Part shown: positions 1 to 7,659 of the stretch, piece by piece
Numbering within the stretch: position 1 is the stretch's first letter
How the letters are laid out: the number at the start of each line of letters is the position of its first letter
Assembly: GCA_036741235.1 (NCBI GenBank)
Contig: DAINSQ010000084.1
Location: 1-21,383, forward strand
DNA from: JABWBR01 sp036741235
GTDB lineage: Bacteria > Bacteroidota > Bacteroidia > Chitinophagales > Saprospiraceae
DNA: 21,383 nucleotides
Direction of reading: 5' to 3'
Made by a program: the position numbers and the translations under genes
Notes under the pieces: generated by a model
Databases searched by the model: none
Told to the model about the DNA's origin: nothing
Seen by the model: only the letters and a program-made list of their open reading frames with translations

Positions 1-34
1 ACAACCTACAACCTACAACCTACAACCTACAACC
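1..34. repeat. Heptamer tandem array (ACAACCT)n, site 1
   Basis: Nearly five perfect head-to-tail copies of the 7-bp unit ACAACCT (TTGTAGG on the other strand) run from the window edge to base 34, so the array may extend to the left. It lies 8 bp downstream of the hutI stop codon. The same unit recurs at 6118, 14881 and 19705. Between it and the hutI stop is only a C-rich spacer; no stem-loop terminator is visible there. Confidence 0.95.
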
Positions 35-42
35 GCCCCCCT

Positions 43-1278
43 TTACTCCCCCCTTACCAGCACCTTTTCCACCAACTCGCTGCCAAAAGCGTAGGGCAGG
101 TAAGCAATTGAGGGTATCGGTTTAGTGATAAAAACATTGGCTAATTTGCCGGGGGTAATACTTCCGCAATCGGTAGACAATTCCATGGCGGCAGCGCCGT
201 TGATGGTAGCGGCATTAAGGGCCTCTTCGGGGGTCATGCGTAGTTTGATACAGGCCAGACTCGCCACAAACGACATAGACCCGGAGGGCGAAGTGCCGGG
301 GTTGTAGTCGGTAGCCAGGGCCACCGGCAGGCCCGCGTTGAGCATCCGGCGGGCGGGGGGATAGTGTTCGTCATTGAGAAAAAATGGCGCAGAGGGCAAC
401 AGCGTGGGGATGGTTTGGCTTGAAACGAGGCAATCAATTTCTGCATCTGTGAGCACTTCGAGGTGATCGACCGACACGGCGCCACGCGACACGCAGGCTT
501 CTATACCGCCCATACTATTAAACTGGTTGGTGTGGATTTTGGCTTTCAGTCCGTAACGCGCGCCGGCGTCGATAATGCGGGACGTCTCTTCGACGCTGAA
601 AAAGTTTTTCTCACAAAAAGCATCTACATAATCGGCCAGGCCTTCGCCGGCAATCTGGGGTAGCAGTCGCTCGATGAGCAGTTGCATATACCCCTCGCGG
701 TTATCGCGGTATTCAGCGGGTAAGGCATGGGCGCCCAGGAAAGTTGCTTTGATGGGCATTGGGCTCATCTCTTTCAGGCGCCTGATCACGCGCAGCATCT
801 TGAGTTCGCTGTCTTCGCTCAGTCCATAACCGCTTTTGATTTCTATCGCGCCGGCGCCCATGGCGCGCACTTCTTCGAGTCGCTGCCAGGCCTGCTCTAC
901 CAATACCTCTTCGGGTGTTTCGCGGAGTCGCCGCGCCGAGTTGAGAATGCCCCCTCCGCGGCGGGCAATTTCTTCATAACTCAGCCCCCTGATACGGTCG
1001 ACAAATTCAGCTTCGCGACTGCCGGCAAAAACCAGATGCGTATGCGAGTCGCACCAACAAGGAAAAACCATGCCGCCGCCGGCGTCGATTTGGCGATCGG
1101 CACGATCGGGGCACTCCGACATGGGGCCATACCCGGCAATACGATCTCCTTCAATGAGTAAATAAGCGTCGCGTATCAGCGGCAAGTGTTGCATATCGGC
1201 CCCGCGCAATAGTTGGATGCCCGGCGGCAGCGTTTGAACCAGGGTATGAATATTGTAAATAAGCGTTGATGAATTCAT
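43..1278 (-). CDS. hutI: Imidazolonepropionase HutI
   Basis: This 411-residue amidohydrolase hydrolyses 4-imidazolone-5-propanoate to N-formimino-L-glutamate, the third step of histidine degradation, in the cytoplasm. Length is normal for HutI. Visible family marks: metal-binding HTH (His79, His81) after the first beta strand, the HutI signature SGYGL near 149-153, metal/catalytic His184 (LGAHALP), His249 (KIHTNQ), His272 and Asp324 (ATDYNPGTSP). The start is ATG at 1278, 13 bp after the stop of the histidine kinase gene, so it is probably cotranscribed with the two-component pair. No other hut gene (hutH, hutU, hutG/ftcD) is in the window; they must lie elsewhere or beyond the left edge. Family identity is very secure; specificity rests on the motifs. 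Confidence 0.95.
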   Translation of the reverse strand: MNSSTLIYNIHTLVQTLPPGIQLLRGADMQHLPLIRDAYLLIEGDRIAGYGPMSECPDRADRQIDAGGGMVFPCWCDSHTHLVFAGSREAEFVDRIRGLSYEEIARRGGGILNSARRLRETPEEVLVEQAWQRLEEVRAMGAGAIEIKSGYGLSEDSELKMLRVIRRLKEMSPMPIKATFLGAHALPAEYRDNREGYMQLLIERLLPQIAGEGLADYVDAFCEKNFFSVEETSRIIDAGARYGLKAKIHTNQFNSMGGIEACVSRGAVSVDHLEVLTDAEIDCLVSSQTIPTLLPSAPFFLNDEHYPPARRMLNAGLPVALATDYNPGTSPSGSMSFVASLACIKLRMTPEEALNAATINGAAAMELSTDCGSITPGKLANVFITKPIPSIAYLPYAFGSELVEKVLVRGE

Positions 1279-1291
1279 GATTACTTACAGT

Positions 1292-3178
1292 TCAGGCTTT
1301 GGGTAATTCCAGAATAAATGTTGCCCCTCTCCCCCTCTCACTCTCCAGGTTGAGCGTCCCCCCCATTGCTTCGGCGTATCGGCGAGAAATAAAGAGACCA
1401 TATCCCCATGAAGACTCGCCCTTTTCAGCCTGTGGTTTTAGTTTTTGGAATAATTTGAAAGCCAGCGATTGATCGTCAGCATCCAGCCCCGGGCCCTGGT
1501 CGGTTACCAAAAAACGGATGCATTCGCCTGCATCTTCAAGTCGCAATACAACCGGTTTGCCTGATGGCGAATACTTAATCGCATTGGAAAGCAAATTGCC
1601 AATGATGCGCTGTAAGAAATAGGGGTCGGCTTTTACCTGCCATTGGCCGGAAGTTGTATGGATCTGAATATCAATATCATTATGCGCAGCATATTGCTGG
1701 AATTCTTTTTCAGCGGCCTCCAGAACGGATAAAGCGTCCACGTTGATCAACTGTAGCGACAGCATGACCCCTTCCTCCATGTTCTCCACATCCATTATGC
1801 GCCGGCTCATTTCGTCAATCCGGTCGGCGGCGTGTTCCATCTCACTGACTAACTCGGAGGCATATCCGGCGTGAAGCATTTCGTGCAGGTTGAGTTGAAT
1901 AACAGCCAAAGGATGCCGTAAATCGTGCGTGAGCAGCGAAGCCAGAAATTTTTTTTCGGTATTGAGTTGTTTCAAATGATCGTTGGCCGCTTTCAATTGC
2001 GAATTTAACGCTTGCAATTGCTCTTTTTTTTGCCGCAGACGCATAGAAAAACGAGAAAGGATCACAATAAGGCAAAGAAGCGATACGGCAGCGATACCAT
2101 AAATATCATTGCGAAAACGGGCAGCGCTGTTTTGTTGTCGGAGCAACTGGTTTTCCTGTTCTTTTTCTTTCGTATGGTATTGAAATTCGAGTTGCTGGAG
2201 TAGCTTGTTTTTATCTGCGTCGTAGATTTCTTTCAGATAAGTCTGGTAATGCTTCAGATAAAAAAGCGCGCTATCGGGTTGATTATTATGCTCAAAAAAA
2301 GCGACCAGCAGAGGGTGAAGCTCCACCAGTCCTTCTTTATCATTGGCTTTATTAAACAAACGCAGGGCGGTCCTGTAATGGTAAATGGCTTCAGGTTTGA
2401 GACCAAGGGCTTGATAACATTTCGCGGTATTCATATGCGACCACGGGATATTTTTGCTGTCATTTTCATTCAGCGTAATTTCCAGCGAGCGTTTGGCATA
2501 CTCCAGGGCTTCGTCGAATTTGCCCTGCTTAAACTTAACATCTCCAACTTTTGAGTATACAGTGCCTGTTTTAGCCAGGTTTTTCTGCTTGCGGTAAATT
2601 TTCAATGCTTCGTCCAGATAAACCAAAGCAGAATCATACTGCTGTAAATCAATAAAAAAGAAAGCGCCTCCCAGATAATTATCAGCCAAAATGACAGGTT
2701 CATCGAGTGTTTTAAGGATTTTCATCCCCTCCCGGAGATGCTTTTGGGCTGATGTAATATCGTTTGTCGACCATTTCACGCCTGATATATTAATCAGCGC
2801 CTGTGCATGTCGTTTCATCCATTCGGGGCCTTCCCGCATTTTGGCAATGTCAAGTGCGTGGTAAAAATGCTCCAATGCAATGTGGTATTGAATCTGTTGG
2901 ACATAAGTAACGCCGATTGACATATGGGCTCTGAATTGTAAAAATGGATTATTGAGGAGTTTTGCTTCGGCTATACTTTGTTCACTTATTTGGATTGAAG
3001 CCTCCAGGGAGTCGGACCGGTAAGCCTCTCCTAGTTGTATCATCAGTATCACCGCCATCGAGTCGACAACAGTGCGCTCAGCTAGTGCGGCTTTCAGGTT
3101 TTCGACGGCGCTGGGCTGTGAAGTCCCATTTATCGCAGTAAAAAACAAATATCCGATGACAAGTAGCTTTACTTTCAT
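1292..3178 (-). CDS. TPR-containing membrane sensor histidine kinase
   Basis: 628 residues. A signal peptide (about 1-20, ending in a Gln-rich site) leads into a periplasmic region of tetratricopeptide-like helices (about 30-330), a short coiled coil, one membrane helix at about 359-377, a cytoplasmic coiled coil, then the kinase core. The H box carries the phospho-acceptor His418 in LLTHDLRHPL; the N box is NLLSNAIKYSP (about 528-538); G1 is DQGPGLD (560-566) and G2 is WGYGLF with Gly592/Gly594, so the ATPase domain looks intact. There is no receiver domain. Start ATG at 3178, 29 bp after the response regulator gene. The natural partner is that NarL-type regulator. The periplasmic TPR part may sense protein or envelope state; the ligand is unknown. 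Confidence 0.92.
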   Translation of the reverse strand: MKVKLLVIGYLFFTAINGTSQPSAVENLKAALAERTVVDSMAVILMIQLGEAYRSDSLEASIQISEQSIAEAKLLNNPFLQFRAHMSIGVTYVQQIQYHIALEHFYHALDIAKMREGPEWMKRHAQALINISGVKWSTNDITSAQKHLREGMKILKTLDEPVILADNYLGGAFFFIDLQQYDSALVYLDEALKIYRKQKNLAKTGTVYSKVGDVKFKQGKFDEALEYAKRSLEITLNENDSKNIPWSHMNTAKCYQALGLKPEAIYHYRTALRLFNKANDKEGLVELHPLLVAFFEHNNQPDSALFYLKHYQTYLKEIYDADKNKLLQQLEFQYHTKEKEQENQLLRQQNSAARFRNDIYGIAAVSLLCLIVILSRFSMRLRQKKEQLQALNSQLKAANDHLKQLNTEKKFLASLLTHDLRHPLAVIQLNLHEMLHAGYASELVSEMEHAADRIDEMSRRIMDVENMEEGVMLSLQLINVDALSVLEAAEKEFQQYAAHNDIDIQIHTTSGQWQVKADPYFLQRIIGNLLSNAIKYSPSGKPVVLRLEDAGECIRFLVTDQGPGLDADDQSLAFKLFQKLKPQAEKGESSWGYGLFISRRYAEAMGGTLNLESERGRGATFILELPKA

Positions 3179-3207
3179 AGGTTAATTTTGGTTAAACCGA
3201 CACGCAA

Positions 3208-3858
3208 TCACTGATTGGAAATACTCAGCTTTTTCCTCAGTTGTATCTTGGATTGTACATCCAGTTTGCGGTATATGGTTTTTACATGCTGCCTGACCGT
3301 ATTTATCGAGATGAATAATTGGTCGGCAATAGCTTTGTAACTGACTCCTTCCACCAGCAAATAGGCCACCTCCTGTTCCCGCTCGCTAAGCGACTCCCCC
3401 TGCTCTGCCGTATCCTTCATTAAACTGACGTGGCCCATCTGCCTTAAGTGCTCTACTATCACAATGGCCGCCTTGCCTCCAAGATAAGCGCCTTCCGATA
3501 GCGTTTCCCGGATAGCTGCTATGAATTCAGCAGGTTTCCCGCCTTTTATAATATAGCCGTTCGCGCCATTTTTTATCGCATCCAAAACAAATTTATCCCG
3601 GGTATAACCTGTCATGATAATGATTTTTGTTCTTGGGAGTACTTTCCTGATCTTGCCAAGATGCTCCAGGCTATTGATCTCTTTTAATTGAATATCCAAT
3701 AATAGTATATCAGGGGGATTGGCCGTATCTGTTTTTTCAAATAACTCGCCCAAAGAATGCGCTTGAAAAATACACTTCCAAGCTTCCTGCATCTCGACCA
3801 GATTGGCCATCCGGGAGAGCAATACGGGATCGTCATCTACAATGGCTATCTTTATCAC
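3208..3858 (-). CDS. NarL/FixJ-family response regulator
   Basis: 216 residues with an N-terminal receiver domain (1-120) and a C-terminal LuxR-type helix-turn-helix (about 155-205). Receiver residues are complete: acidic Asp8-Asp10, phospho-acceptor Asp55 (LLLDIQ), Thr83 (IMTGY) and Lys105 (YIIKGG). The DNA-binding part begins LSEREQEV and carries the recognition segment INTVRQHVKTIYRKL. The start is GTG at 3858; the protein then begins at the first beta strand (IKIAIVDDD), so no upstream start is needed. It is the first gene of a putative operon with the histidine kinase and hutI. A TATCTTTG box lies about 50 bp upstream. Targets are unknown; co-transcription hints at control by nutrient or envelope state but does not prove a link to histidine use. 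Confidence 0.93.
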   Translation of the reverse strand: MIKIAIVDDDPVLLSRMANLVEMQEAWKCIFQAHSLGELFEKTDTANPPDILLLDIQLKEINSLEHLGKIRKVLPRTKIIIMTGYTRDKFVLDAIKNGANGYIIKGGKPAEFIAAIRETLSEGAYLGGKAAIVIVEHLRQMGHVSLMKDTAEQGESLSEREQEVAYLLVEGVSYKAIADQLFISINTVRQHVKTIYRKLDVQSKIQLRKKLSISNQ

Positions 3859-3906
3859 GGGTCTTTTTTTTTATTTCACTGATAAAAAACGTCGCACCTT
3901 TTCACC

Positions 3907-3914
3907 CAAAGATA
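3907..3914 (-). promoter_or_regulatory. Putative -7 box of the two-component/hutI operon
   Basis: On the minus strand the string TATCTTTG matches the Bacteroidota -7 consensus TAnnTTTG. It would start transcription near 3900, leaving a leader of about 40 nt before the GTG at 3858. No clear TTG sits 19-21 bp further upstream, so the -33 element is weak or absent. Confidence 0.55.
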
Positions 3915-4087
3915 ACATTTTCATGTGATATCTGCGAGTTTCTATTTAAATTTACTTTGCACGTGATAAAAAGTTTTTGTACAGCGGCTTCTACCCATTT
4001 ACAAACACGGCATGCTTATGCCGGTAGTCCTCTACCACATCTTGTATGCTTTGGGTTAAGAGTAAACACAACATTCAGGATGACTGC

Positions 4088-4117
4088 TTGTACAAACAGA
4101 TAAACACAACTACTTTG
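4088..4117 (+). promoter_or_regulatory. Putative promoter of the T9SS-secreted protein gene
   Basis: TTG at 4088-4090, 20 bp, then TACTTTG at 4111-4117 followed by CA. This fits the Bacteroidota promoter layout with a one-base-shorter -7 box. Transcription would start near 4124, giving a leader of about 170 nt that includes the stem-loop at 4128-4167. Confidence 0.5.
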
Positions 4118-4127
4118 CAACCAGGAT

Positions 4128-4167
4128 CCCACAAGTCGGCTATTTCCCCAATCTGTTGACTTGTGGG
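4128..4167. other. 10-bp perfect inverted repeat in a 5' leader
   Basis: CCCACAAGTC (4128-4137) and GACTTGTGGG (4158-4167) are perfect reverse complements separated by 20 nt. No T-run follows on the plus strand, so it is not a simple terminator. It lies just after the predicted transcription start and about 125 bp before the GTG start, so it may be an mRNA stem-loop or an operator for a dimeric regulator. Confidence 0.6.
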
Positions 4168-4293
4168 CGCCTGCCTTTCCCTCCGCTTGTCGTACAGCCT
4201 ACATAAGTCGATCATTCGCCACTGCTTTCAGCTGTCCCACTGGCTTTTTAATGGTAATTATTCTACCTTTATCCGGTAAATATATCAAGTAGC

Positions 4294-6117
4294 GTGTCTG
4301 CAATAAAACTGTTATCAACATTTTTGTTAGGGCTAACCGCAACAGCCTGGCTGTGGGGTCAGACTTTTGTAAGCACAACTCCGCAGAATAAAAATGCCGT
4401 ATTGGAAGTATACGGGGGTATGTACTGTATTTACTGCCCCGAAGGCAATATTATAGCAGAGCAAATTGCCCATACTCACCCCAATGATGTTGTGCTTATT
4501 AATGTACATGCCGGTATATACGCCATACCCGACCCTGGCGACCCCGATTTGCGCAGCGATTACGGAGAGGCGCTCAAAAACCAGACGGGGCTGGCGGGTT
4601 ACCCTGCAGGCACAGTCAACCGGCTTATTTTTCCGGGTTGGGAACAAAATCAACCGGGTACTACAGCCATCAACAGGGGCAATTGGGGCAATGCGGTTAC
4701 CCAGGTGCTACAGCAACCTTCTCCCGTTAACCTGGCAGCCCAAGCCCACTATAACGTTGTCAGTGGGTTACTCACCATCAATCTGGAGATATATTATACC
4801 GGCAATAGCATTTCACCAGTCAATTTCCTGAATATAGCGCTGCTTCAAAGCGACATTATTGGCCCGCAAACAGGGGCTTATCCTTATTCTACCTATAAGC
4901 ACAATTACATACTGCGCGACCTGCTCACCGGCCAATGGGGCGAACCCATTTATACAACCAGCGCCGGCTACTTTGAAGCCAGAACCTATACCTACCAGAT
5001 GCCCCCCCATTACAGAGGAGTACCGGTAACCCCCGCCAATATGCGCCTGGCTTTGTTTATCGCTGAAGGCCAGCAGCAAATTTTGACGGGCATTGCCGTA
5101 ACGCCCGAATTTACCGTGGCGCATACCCACAACGTTAATGCGCTGGCTATTTCGGCGCCAGAAGAAGTGTGTATGGCGTCGATGTCGCCGGTGCTTACCT
5201 TGCGCAACGATGGCAATACCCCGCTCACTTCCGCTACAATTCAATACAGCATCAACGGCGGCGCCCCCCAATCTTATGCCTGGTCGGGCTATCTGACTAC
5301 CTATGAACGAGAGGATGTGCCGCTACCCGTCATTTATTTCGATGCGAATTCGTCGGGCCCGCATACGCTGCTGTGTTCGGTGTATAGCCCTAATGGCCAA
5401 CAAGACGAGGATATCGGCAATAATAACCGCACTTTTTCTTTCGAAAACGCCCCCGCATCGGCTACAACCACTTTGACGCTTGAGCTTAAAACCGATTTTT
5501 ACGGCTATGAGATTTACTGGGAAATTGTGGATGAGTCGGGCGCCGTATTTGCCTTCGGCGGCAATGAGGTTGTAGGAGTCAGCGGTGGAGGTTACAACAA
5601 TGCCACCCCAGCCGACCCGGGCGCTTATAGCAATAATCAACTTATTATTACGCCTATCGAGCTGCCGGTCGAAGGCTGCTATACGTTCCGCATTCTCGAC
5701 GCTTTCGGCGACGGCATGTGTTGTACCTATGGCAGCGGCTTCTACCGCCTGCGCGATGAAGACGGCAACTGGCTGTTTGCCGGCGGCGCTTTCGGCGCCG
5801 AAGAACGCCGGCCCTTCCTTGCCGGCCCCTGGCAGGTTACGGCAGTTTCATCAACTCACGAAGCCGCCCAGGTTTCCATCTCGCCCAACCCCTCTCCTGC
5901 CGGCGCCTGGCTGGCCCAATTCGAGCTGCCCTCGCAGTCAGCCGTATATGCCCGTGTTTACGCTGCCGACGGCCGGCTTGTCTGGCATACGCCCGCTACC
6001 CATATGCAGGCCGGCTTATCTACCCTGCCCGTCGAATTATCCGATGCCGCCCCCGGTTTGTATGTCCTCCATCTCTTTATCAACGATAGTATGGTGGTTC
6101 GGAAGTTGGTGAAATAG
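4294..6117 (+). CDS. Secreted Omp28-like protein with T9SS type A sorting domain
   Basis: 607 residues. A signal peptide (about 1-22, ending WGQ) is followed by an Omp28-like, thioredoxin-related N-terminal region with a CxxC pair, Cys45 and Cys48, in the context MYCIYCPEG (43-51). A middle region (about 280-385) looks like an Ig-like or CARDB-type beta domain. Residues about 390-505 form a beta-rich module with the signature DAFGDGMCC (469-477), seen in secreted Saprospiria-type and algal proteins. The C-terminal 80 residues (from ISPNPSPAG, about 528) are a type IX secretion sorting domain ending VVRKLVK. It is expected on the cell surface or released. The start is GTG at 4294; an in-frame stop at 4255 and no ATG between support it. 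Enzymatic activity is not evident. Confidence 0.88.
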   Translation: MSAIKLLSTFLLGLTATAWLWGQTFVSTTPQNKNAVLEVYGGMYCIYCPEGNIIAEQIAHTHPNDVVLINVHAGIYAIPDPGDPDLRSDYGEALKNQTGLAGYPAGTVNRLIFPGWEQNQPGTTAINRGNWGNAVTQVLQQPSPVNLAAQAHYNVVSGLLTINLEIYYTGNSISPVNFLNIALLQSDIIGPQTGAYPYSTYKHNYILRDLLTGQWGEPIYTTSAGYFEARTYTYQMPPHYRGVPVTPANMRLALFIAEGQQQILTGIAVTPEFTVAHTHNVNALAISAPEEVCMASMSPVLTLRNDGNTPLTSATIQYSINGGAPQSYAWSGYLTTYEREDVPLPVIYFDANSSGPHTLLCSVYSPNGQQDEDIGNNNRTFSFENAPASATTTLTLELKTDFYGYEIYWEIVDESGAVFAFGGNEVVGVSGGGYNNATPADPGAYSNNQLIITPIELPVEGCYTFRILDAFGDGMCCTYGSGFYRLRDEDGNWLFAGGAFGAEERRPFLAGPWQVTAVSSTHEAAQVSISPNPSPAGAWLAQFELPSQSAVYARVYAADGRLVWHTPATHMQAGLSTLPVELSDAAPGLYVLHLFINDSMVVRKLVK

Positions 6118-6145
6118 TTGTAGGTTGTAGGTTGTAGGTTGTAGG
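6118..6145. repeat. Heptamer array (TTGTAGG)4, site 2
   Basis: Four perfect TTGTAGG units begin on the very next base after the stop codon TAG of the T9SS protein gene. They are followed directly by the GTTTATAG-type array. Confidence 0.95.
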
Positions 6146-6148
6146 TTC

Positions 6149-6233
6149 GTTTATAAGTTTAAGAGTTTATGGGTTTATGAATAAGAGTATTATAAACCTA
6201 TAAACCTATAAACAGAGAACACCTCATAACATC
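6149..6233. repeat. Palindromic octamer array (GTTTATRR / TATAAACC), copy 1
   Basis: Four octamers (GTTTATAA, GTTTAAGA, GTTTATGG, GTTTATGA; 6149-6180), a 10-bp spacer, then three reverse-complement octamers (6191-6214) and a unique 20-bp tail ending at 6233. The two halves can pair into a long AT-rich hairpin. It lies between the convergent T9SS and glycosyltransferase genes, so it could serve as a bidirectional terminator. Bases 6197-6233 are identical to 14993-15029. Confidence 0.9.
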
Positions 6234-6245
6234 AACCATTTAACA

Positions 6246-7256
6246 TTAAAAATTAATTAGTCCTGCAACGAATTCCGGATTAATATTTCTCATACATTGA
6301 AAATGGCCTTTAGGGCATGTATCATAGCCGATTTTGGAGCAGGGGCGACAGGTCAGGCCTTTGACTTCCACCGTGGTATTGCGATCGATGCCTTGCGGAT
6401 AATACGGATACATACCGAATTCGGGCACGGTATTACCCCAGATAGAAATAATGTCTTTTTGAAATGCCGCTGCAACGTGCATCAAGCCGGTATCGTGGGT
6501 TATTACCTGGCTGGCCTGGCGCACCATCGAAGCCGACTGGTGTAGTTTGAGTTTGCCGCAGGCATTAACCACATGAGCGCCTGCCCGGCCGGCGATAAAA
6601 TCGCCCGTTTCGGCTTCATCAGGGCCGCCGAGTAATACTACCGGCAATTTGATTTGACGACAAATCGCCGCAATCTGCTCTGCAGGCAGCCGCTTGGTAG
6701 CATGAGCGGCGCCGGTAACAAAAGCGATATAAGGCAAAGGCTCCGCAATACCCGCCGCGCGCAACCAGGCGGCTGCATCCAGCTCCTGATCAGCGGGAAT
6801 AAAATAATCCAGCCCGCCCCCGTCGTTGCTTACGCCCAGGGGCGCCGCCGCAGCCAGGTATCGATCAACGATATGAGCCGCCGGCAAGCGATTGATGCCC
6901 AAGCGCACCAGCAACCACTTTTCAAAGTTTAATTTGTCGAAGCTCGAGGAAGGCACGCCCCTCAAAGCCCATTTTACCTGCCAACTGCGCAGGTTGTGGT
7001 GTAGATCAATGATGTAATCGTAGGACTCGCCGCGTAACTGCGACAACACCTCGCCCACCTTTTTTTCGATGGCGTATACTTTGCTGATGCCAGGATGAGC
7101 GCTCAGCACCCCCTGGAATGCTTTTTTGGTAAGAAAATGCACTTCCGCCTGGAGCTGCTGCTTCAGGCATCGCACTACCGGCGTAGTTAATACGATATCT
7201 CCGATGGAACTGAAACGGATAATGAGGATTTTCGGCGCCTGGCTGAGGTAAGGCAT
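6246..7256 (-). CDS. Glycosyltransferase family 9 (heptosyltransferase-like)
   Basis: 336 residues from ATG at 7256. GT9 enzymes transfer a sugar, usually a heptose from an ADP-activated donor, to the lipopolysaccharide core at the inner face of the cytoplasmic membrane. Family marks: N-terminal ILIIRFSSIGDIVLTTP (10-26), the central GAAHATKRLP donor-side loop, LLGGPDE, and THDTGLMHVAAA (about 252-263) followed by ISIWGNT. The C-terminus has a Cys-containing tail (CRPCSKIG, CPKG). The frame stays open upstream to 7397, but that extension crosses a strong terminator hairpin and has no family similarity, so I use 7256. It converges on the T9SS gene. Exact acceptor and donor are not determinable. 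Confidence 0.9.
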   Translation of the reverse strand: MPYLSQAPKILIIRFSSIGDIVLTTPVVRCLKQQLQAEVHFLTKKAFQGVLSAHPGISKVYAIEKKVGEVLSQLRGESYDYIIDLHHNLRSWQVKWALRGVPSSSFDKLNFEKWLLVRLGINRLPAAHIVDRYLAAAAPLGVSNDGGGLDYFIPADQELDAAAWLRAAGIAEPLPYIAFVTGAAHATKRLPAEQIAAICRQIKLPVVLLGGPDEAETGDFIAGRAGAHVVNACGKLKLHQSASMVRQASQVITHDTGLMHVAAAFQKDIISIWGNTVPEFGMYPYYPQGIDRNTTVEVKGLTCRPCSKIGYDTCPKGHFQCMRNINPEFVAGLINF

Positions 7257-7277
7257 GAATGGAACGACTTTGCGAGC

Positions 7278-7308
7278 AAAAAAAAAAGTCGCACTGACGA
7301 AGTGCGAC
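7278..7308 (-). terminator. Intrinsic terminator in the leader of the GT9 gene
   Basis: Perfect 8-bp stem GTCGCACT (7288-7295) / AGTGCGAC (7301-7308), 5-nt loop, followed on the minus strand by ten T residues (7287-7278). It ends just 21 bp upstream of the GT9 ATG. It could terminate incoming transcripts or act as an attenuator for GT9. Confidence 0.8.
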
Positions 7309-7314
7309 CCTTTT

Positions 7315-7354
7315 CTATAATCCCATGAACATATCCAAAATAAAATGTCGTTGA
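7315..7354 (+). repeat. Tandem-unit motif, copy A, with micro-ORF MNISKIKCR
   Basis: CTATAATCCCATGAACATAT followed by CCAAA matches copy C (7628-7652) at 24 of 25 bases. An ATG at 7325 opens a nine-codon frame ending at the TGA of 7352-7354 (MNISKIKCR). No plus-strand terminator follows directly, unlike copies B and C, so this unit appears incomplete. On the minus strand the motif immediately precedes the terminator hairpin at 7278-7308. Confidence 0.7.
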
Positions 7355-7374
7355 AAAAAATGTCCGCCGTTTTC

Positions 7375-7406
7375 TTGGAAATTGACAAACATTTCATCTA
7401 TCTTCG
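7375..7406 (+). promoter_or_regulatory. Putative promoter of small transcript B
   Basis: TTG at 7375-7377, 21 bp, TATCTTCG at 7399-7406; one base from TAnnTTTG. Start would be near 7413. It overlaps a minus-strand promoter candidate at 7386-7415. Confidence 0.45.
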
Positions 7407-7415
7407 CCACATCAA
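7386..7415 (-). promoter_or_regulatory. Putative promoter reading toward the GT9 gene
   Basis: On the minus strand TTG (7415-7413), 19 bp, AATGTTTG (7393-7386), one mismatch to TAnnTTTG. Start near 7379 would give a leader of about 123 nt containing the terminator at 7278-7308. Confidence 0.4.
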
Positions 7416-7532
7416 CCGGGAAATACTATCCACACACGGTTATTTAACAAATTGTAATCTTAAGCTTTGACAACATAATCCCATGAATGTGACCTAATCG
7501 AGAGGCGGATCTTTTGGTCCGCCTTTTTTTTT
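7413..7532 (+). ncRNA. Putative small transcript B (about 120 nt)
   Basis: Predicted from a promoter (7375-7406) to an intrinsic terminator (7503-7532). It contains the shared motif ATAATCCCATGAA at 7475-7487, 76 bp after the -7 box; unit C has the same spacing (77 bp). The motif's ATG would encode only MNVT before a stop at the foot of the hairpin. I recognise no RNA family. Its function, and even whether it is expressed, is inference from layout. Confidence 0.45.
7503..7532 (+). terminator. Intrinsic terminator of small transcript B
   Basis: AGGCGGA (7503-7509) / TCCGCCT (7518-7524), 8-nt loop, followed by a run of nine T residues (7524-7532) on the plus strand. Confidence 0.85.
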
Positions 7533-7559
7533 GTCTCCGTAGCGAAGCGTCGTATCTTG
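7531..7559 (+). promoter_or_regulatory. Putative promoter of small transcript C
   Basis: TTG at 7531-7533, 19 bp, TATCTTG at 7553-7559 followed by C. It starts inside the T-run that ends unit B, so units B and C abut head-to-tail. Confidence 0.4.
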
Positions 7560-7588
7560 CAGGGAAGTTCGGTCGGCATAGTTGTAAT

Positions 7589-7612
7589 TCGTCCCGAGCG
7601 AACTCGGGACGA
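7589..7612. repeat. Strong 10-bp palindromic hairpin
   Basis: TCGTCCCGAG / CTCGGGACGA with loop CGAA: a perfect 10-bp stem, GC-rich. This type of short CCCGAG-type palindrome is common between genes in Bacteroidota. Neither side has a good T-run, so it is more likely a structural or REP-like element than a terminator. Confidence 0.75.
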
Positions 7613-7659
7613 CTTACCACCAACAAACTATAATCCCATGAACATATTCAAATTTGTCT

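Larger units (their letters stand above)
3859..4293. other. Divergent intergenic region, no gene seen
   Basis: 435 bp between the response regulator (minus) and the T9SS protein (plus). I see no credible reading frame or tRNA. It contains the minus-strand box at 3907-3914, an additional TACTTTGCA string at 3953-3961, a small stem-loop CGGCAT-gctt-ATGCCG at 4008-4023, the promoter candidate at 4088-4117 and the stem-loop at 4128-4167, the last two listed separately. Confidence 0.7.

Noticed and set aside
727..1161. 144-codon plus-strand frame opposite hutI
   Set aside because: Antisense to conserved HutI catalytic motifs; no promoter or family match.
7257..7397. N-terminal extension of the GT9 protein to 7397
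   Set aside because: The extra 47 residues cross a strong terminator with a T10 run and repeat copy A; family similarity begins at the ATG of 7256.
7589..7612. Intrinsic terminator
   Set aside because: The stem is strong but neither strand has a T-run after it.
7444..7626. 60-codon minus-strand open frame in the 7257-7912 gap
   Set aside because: It spans the unit B terminator and the 7589-7612 palindrome, has an arginine-rich composition from GC hairpins read in frame, and no recognisable domain.
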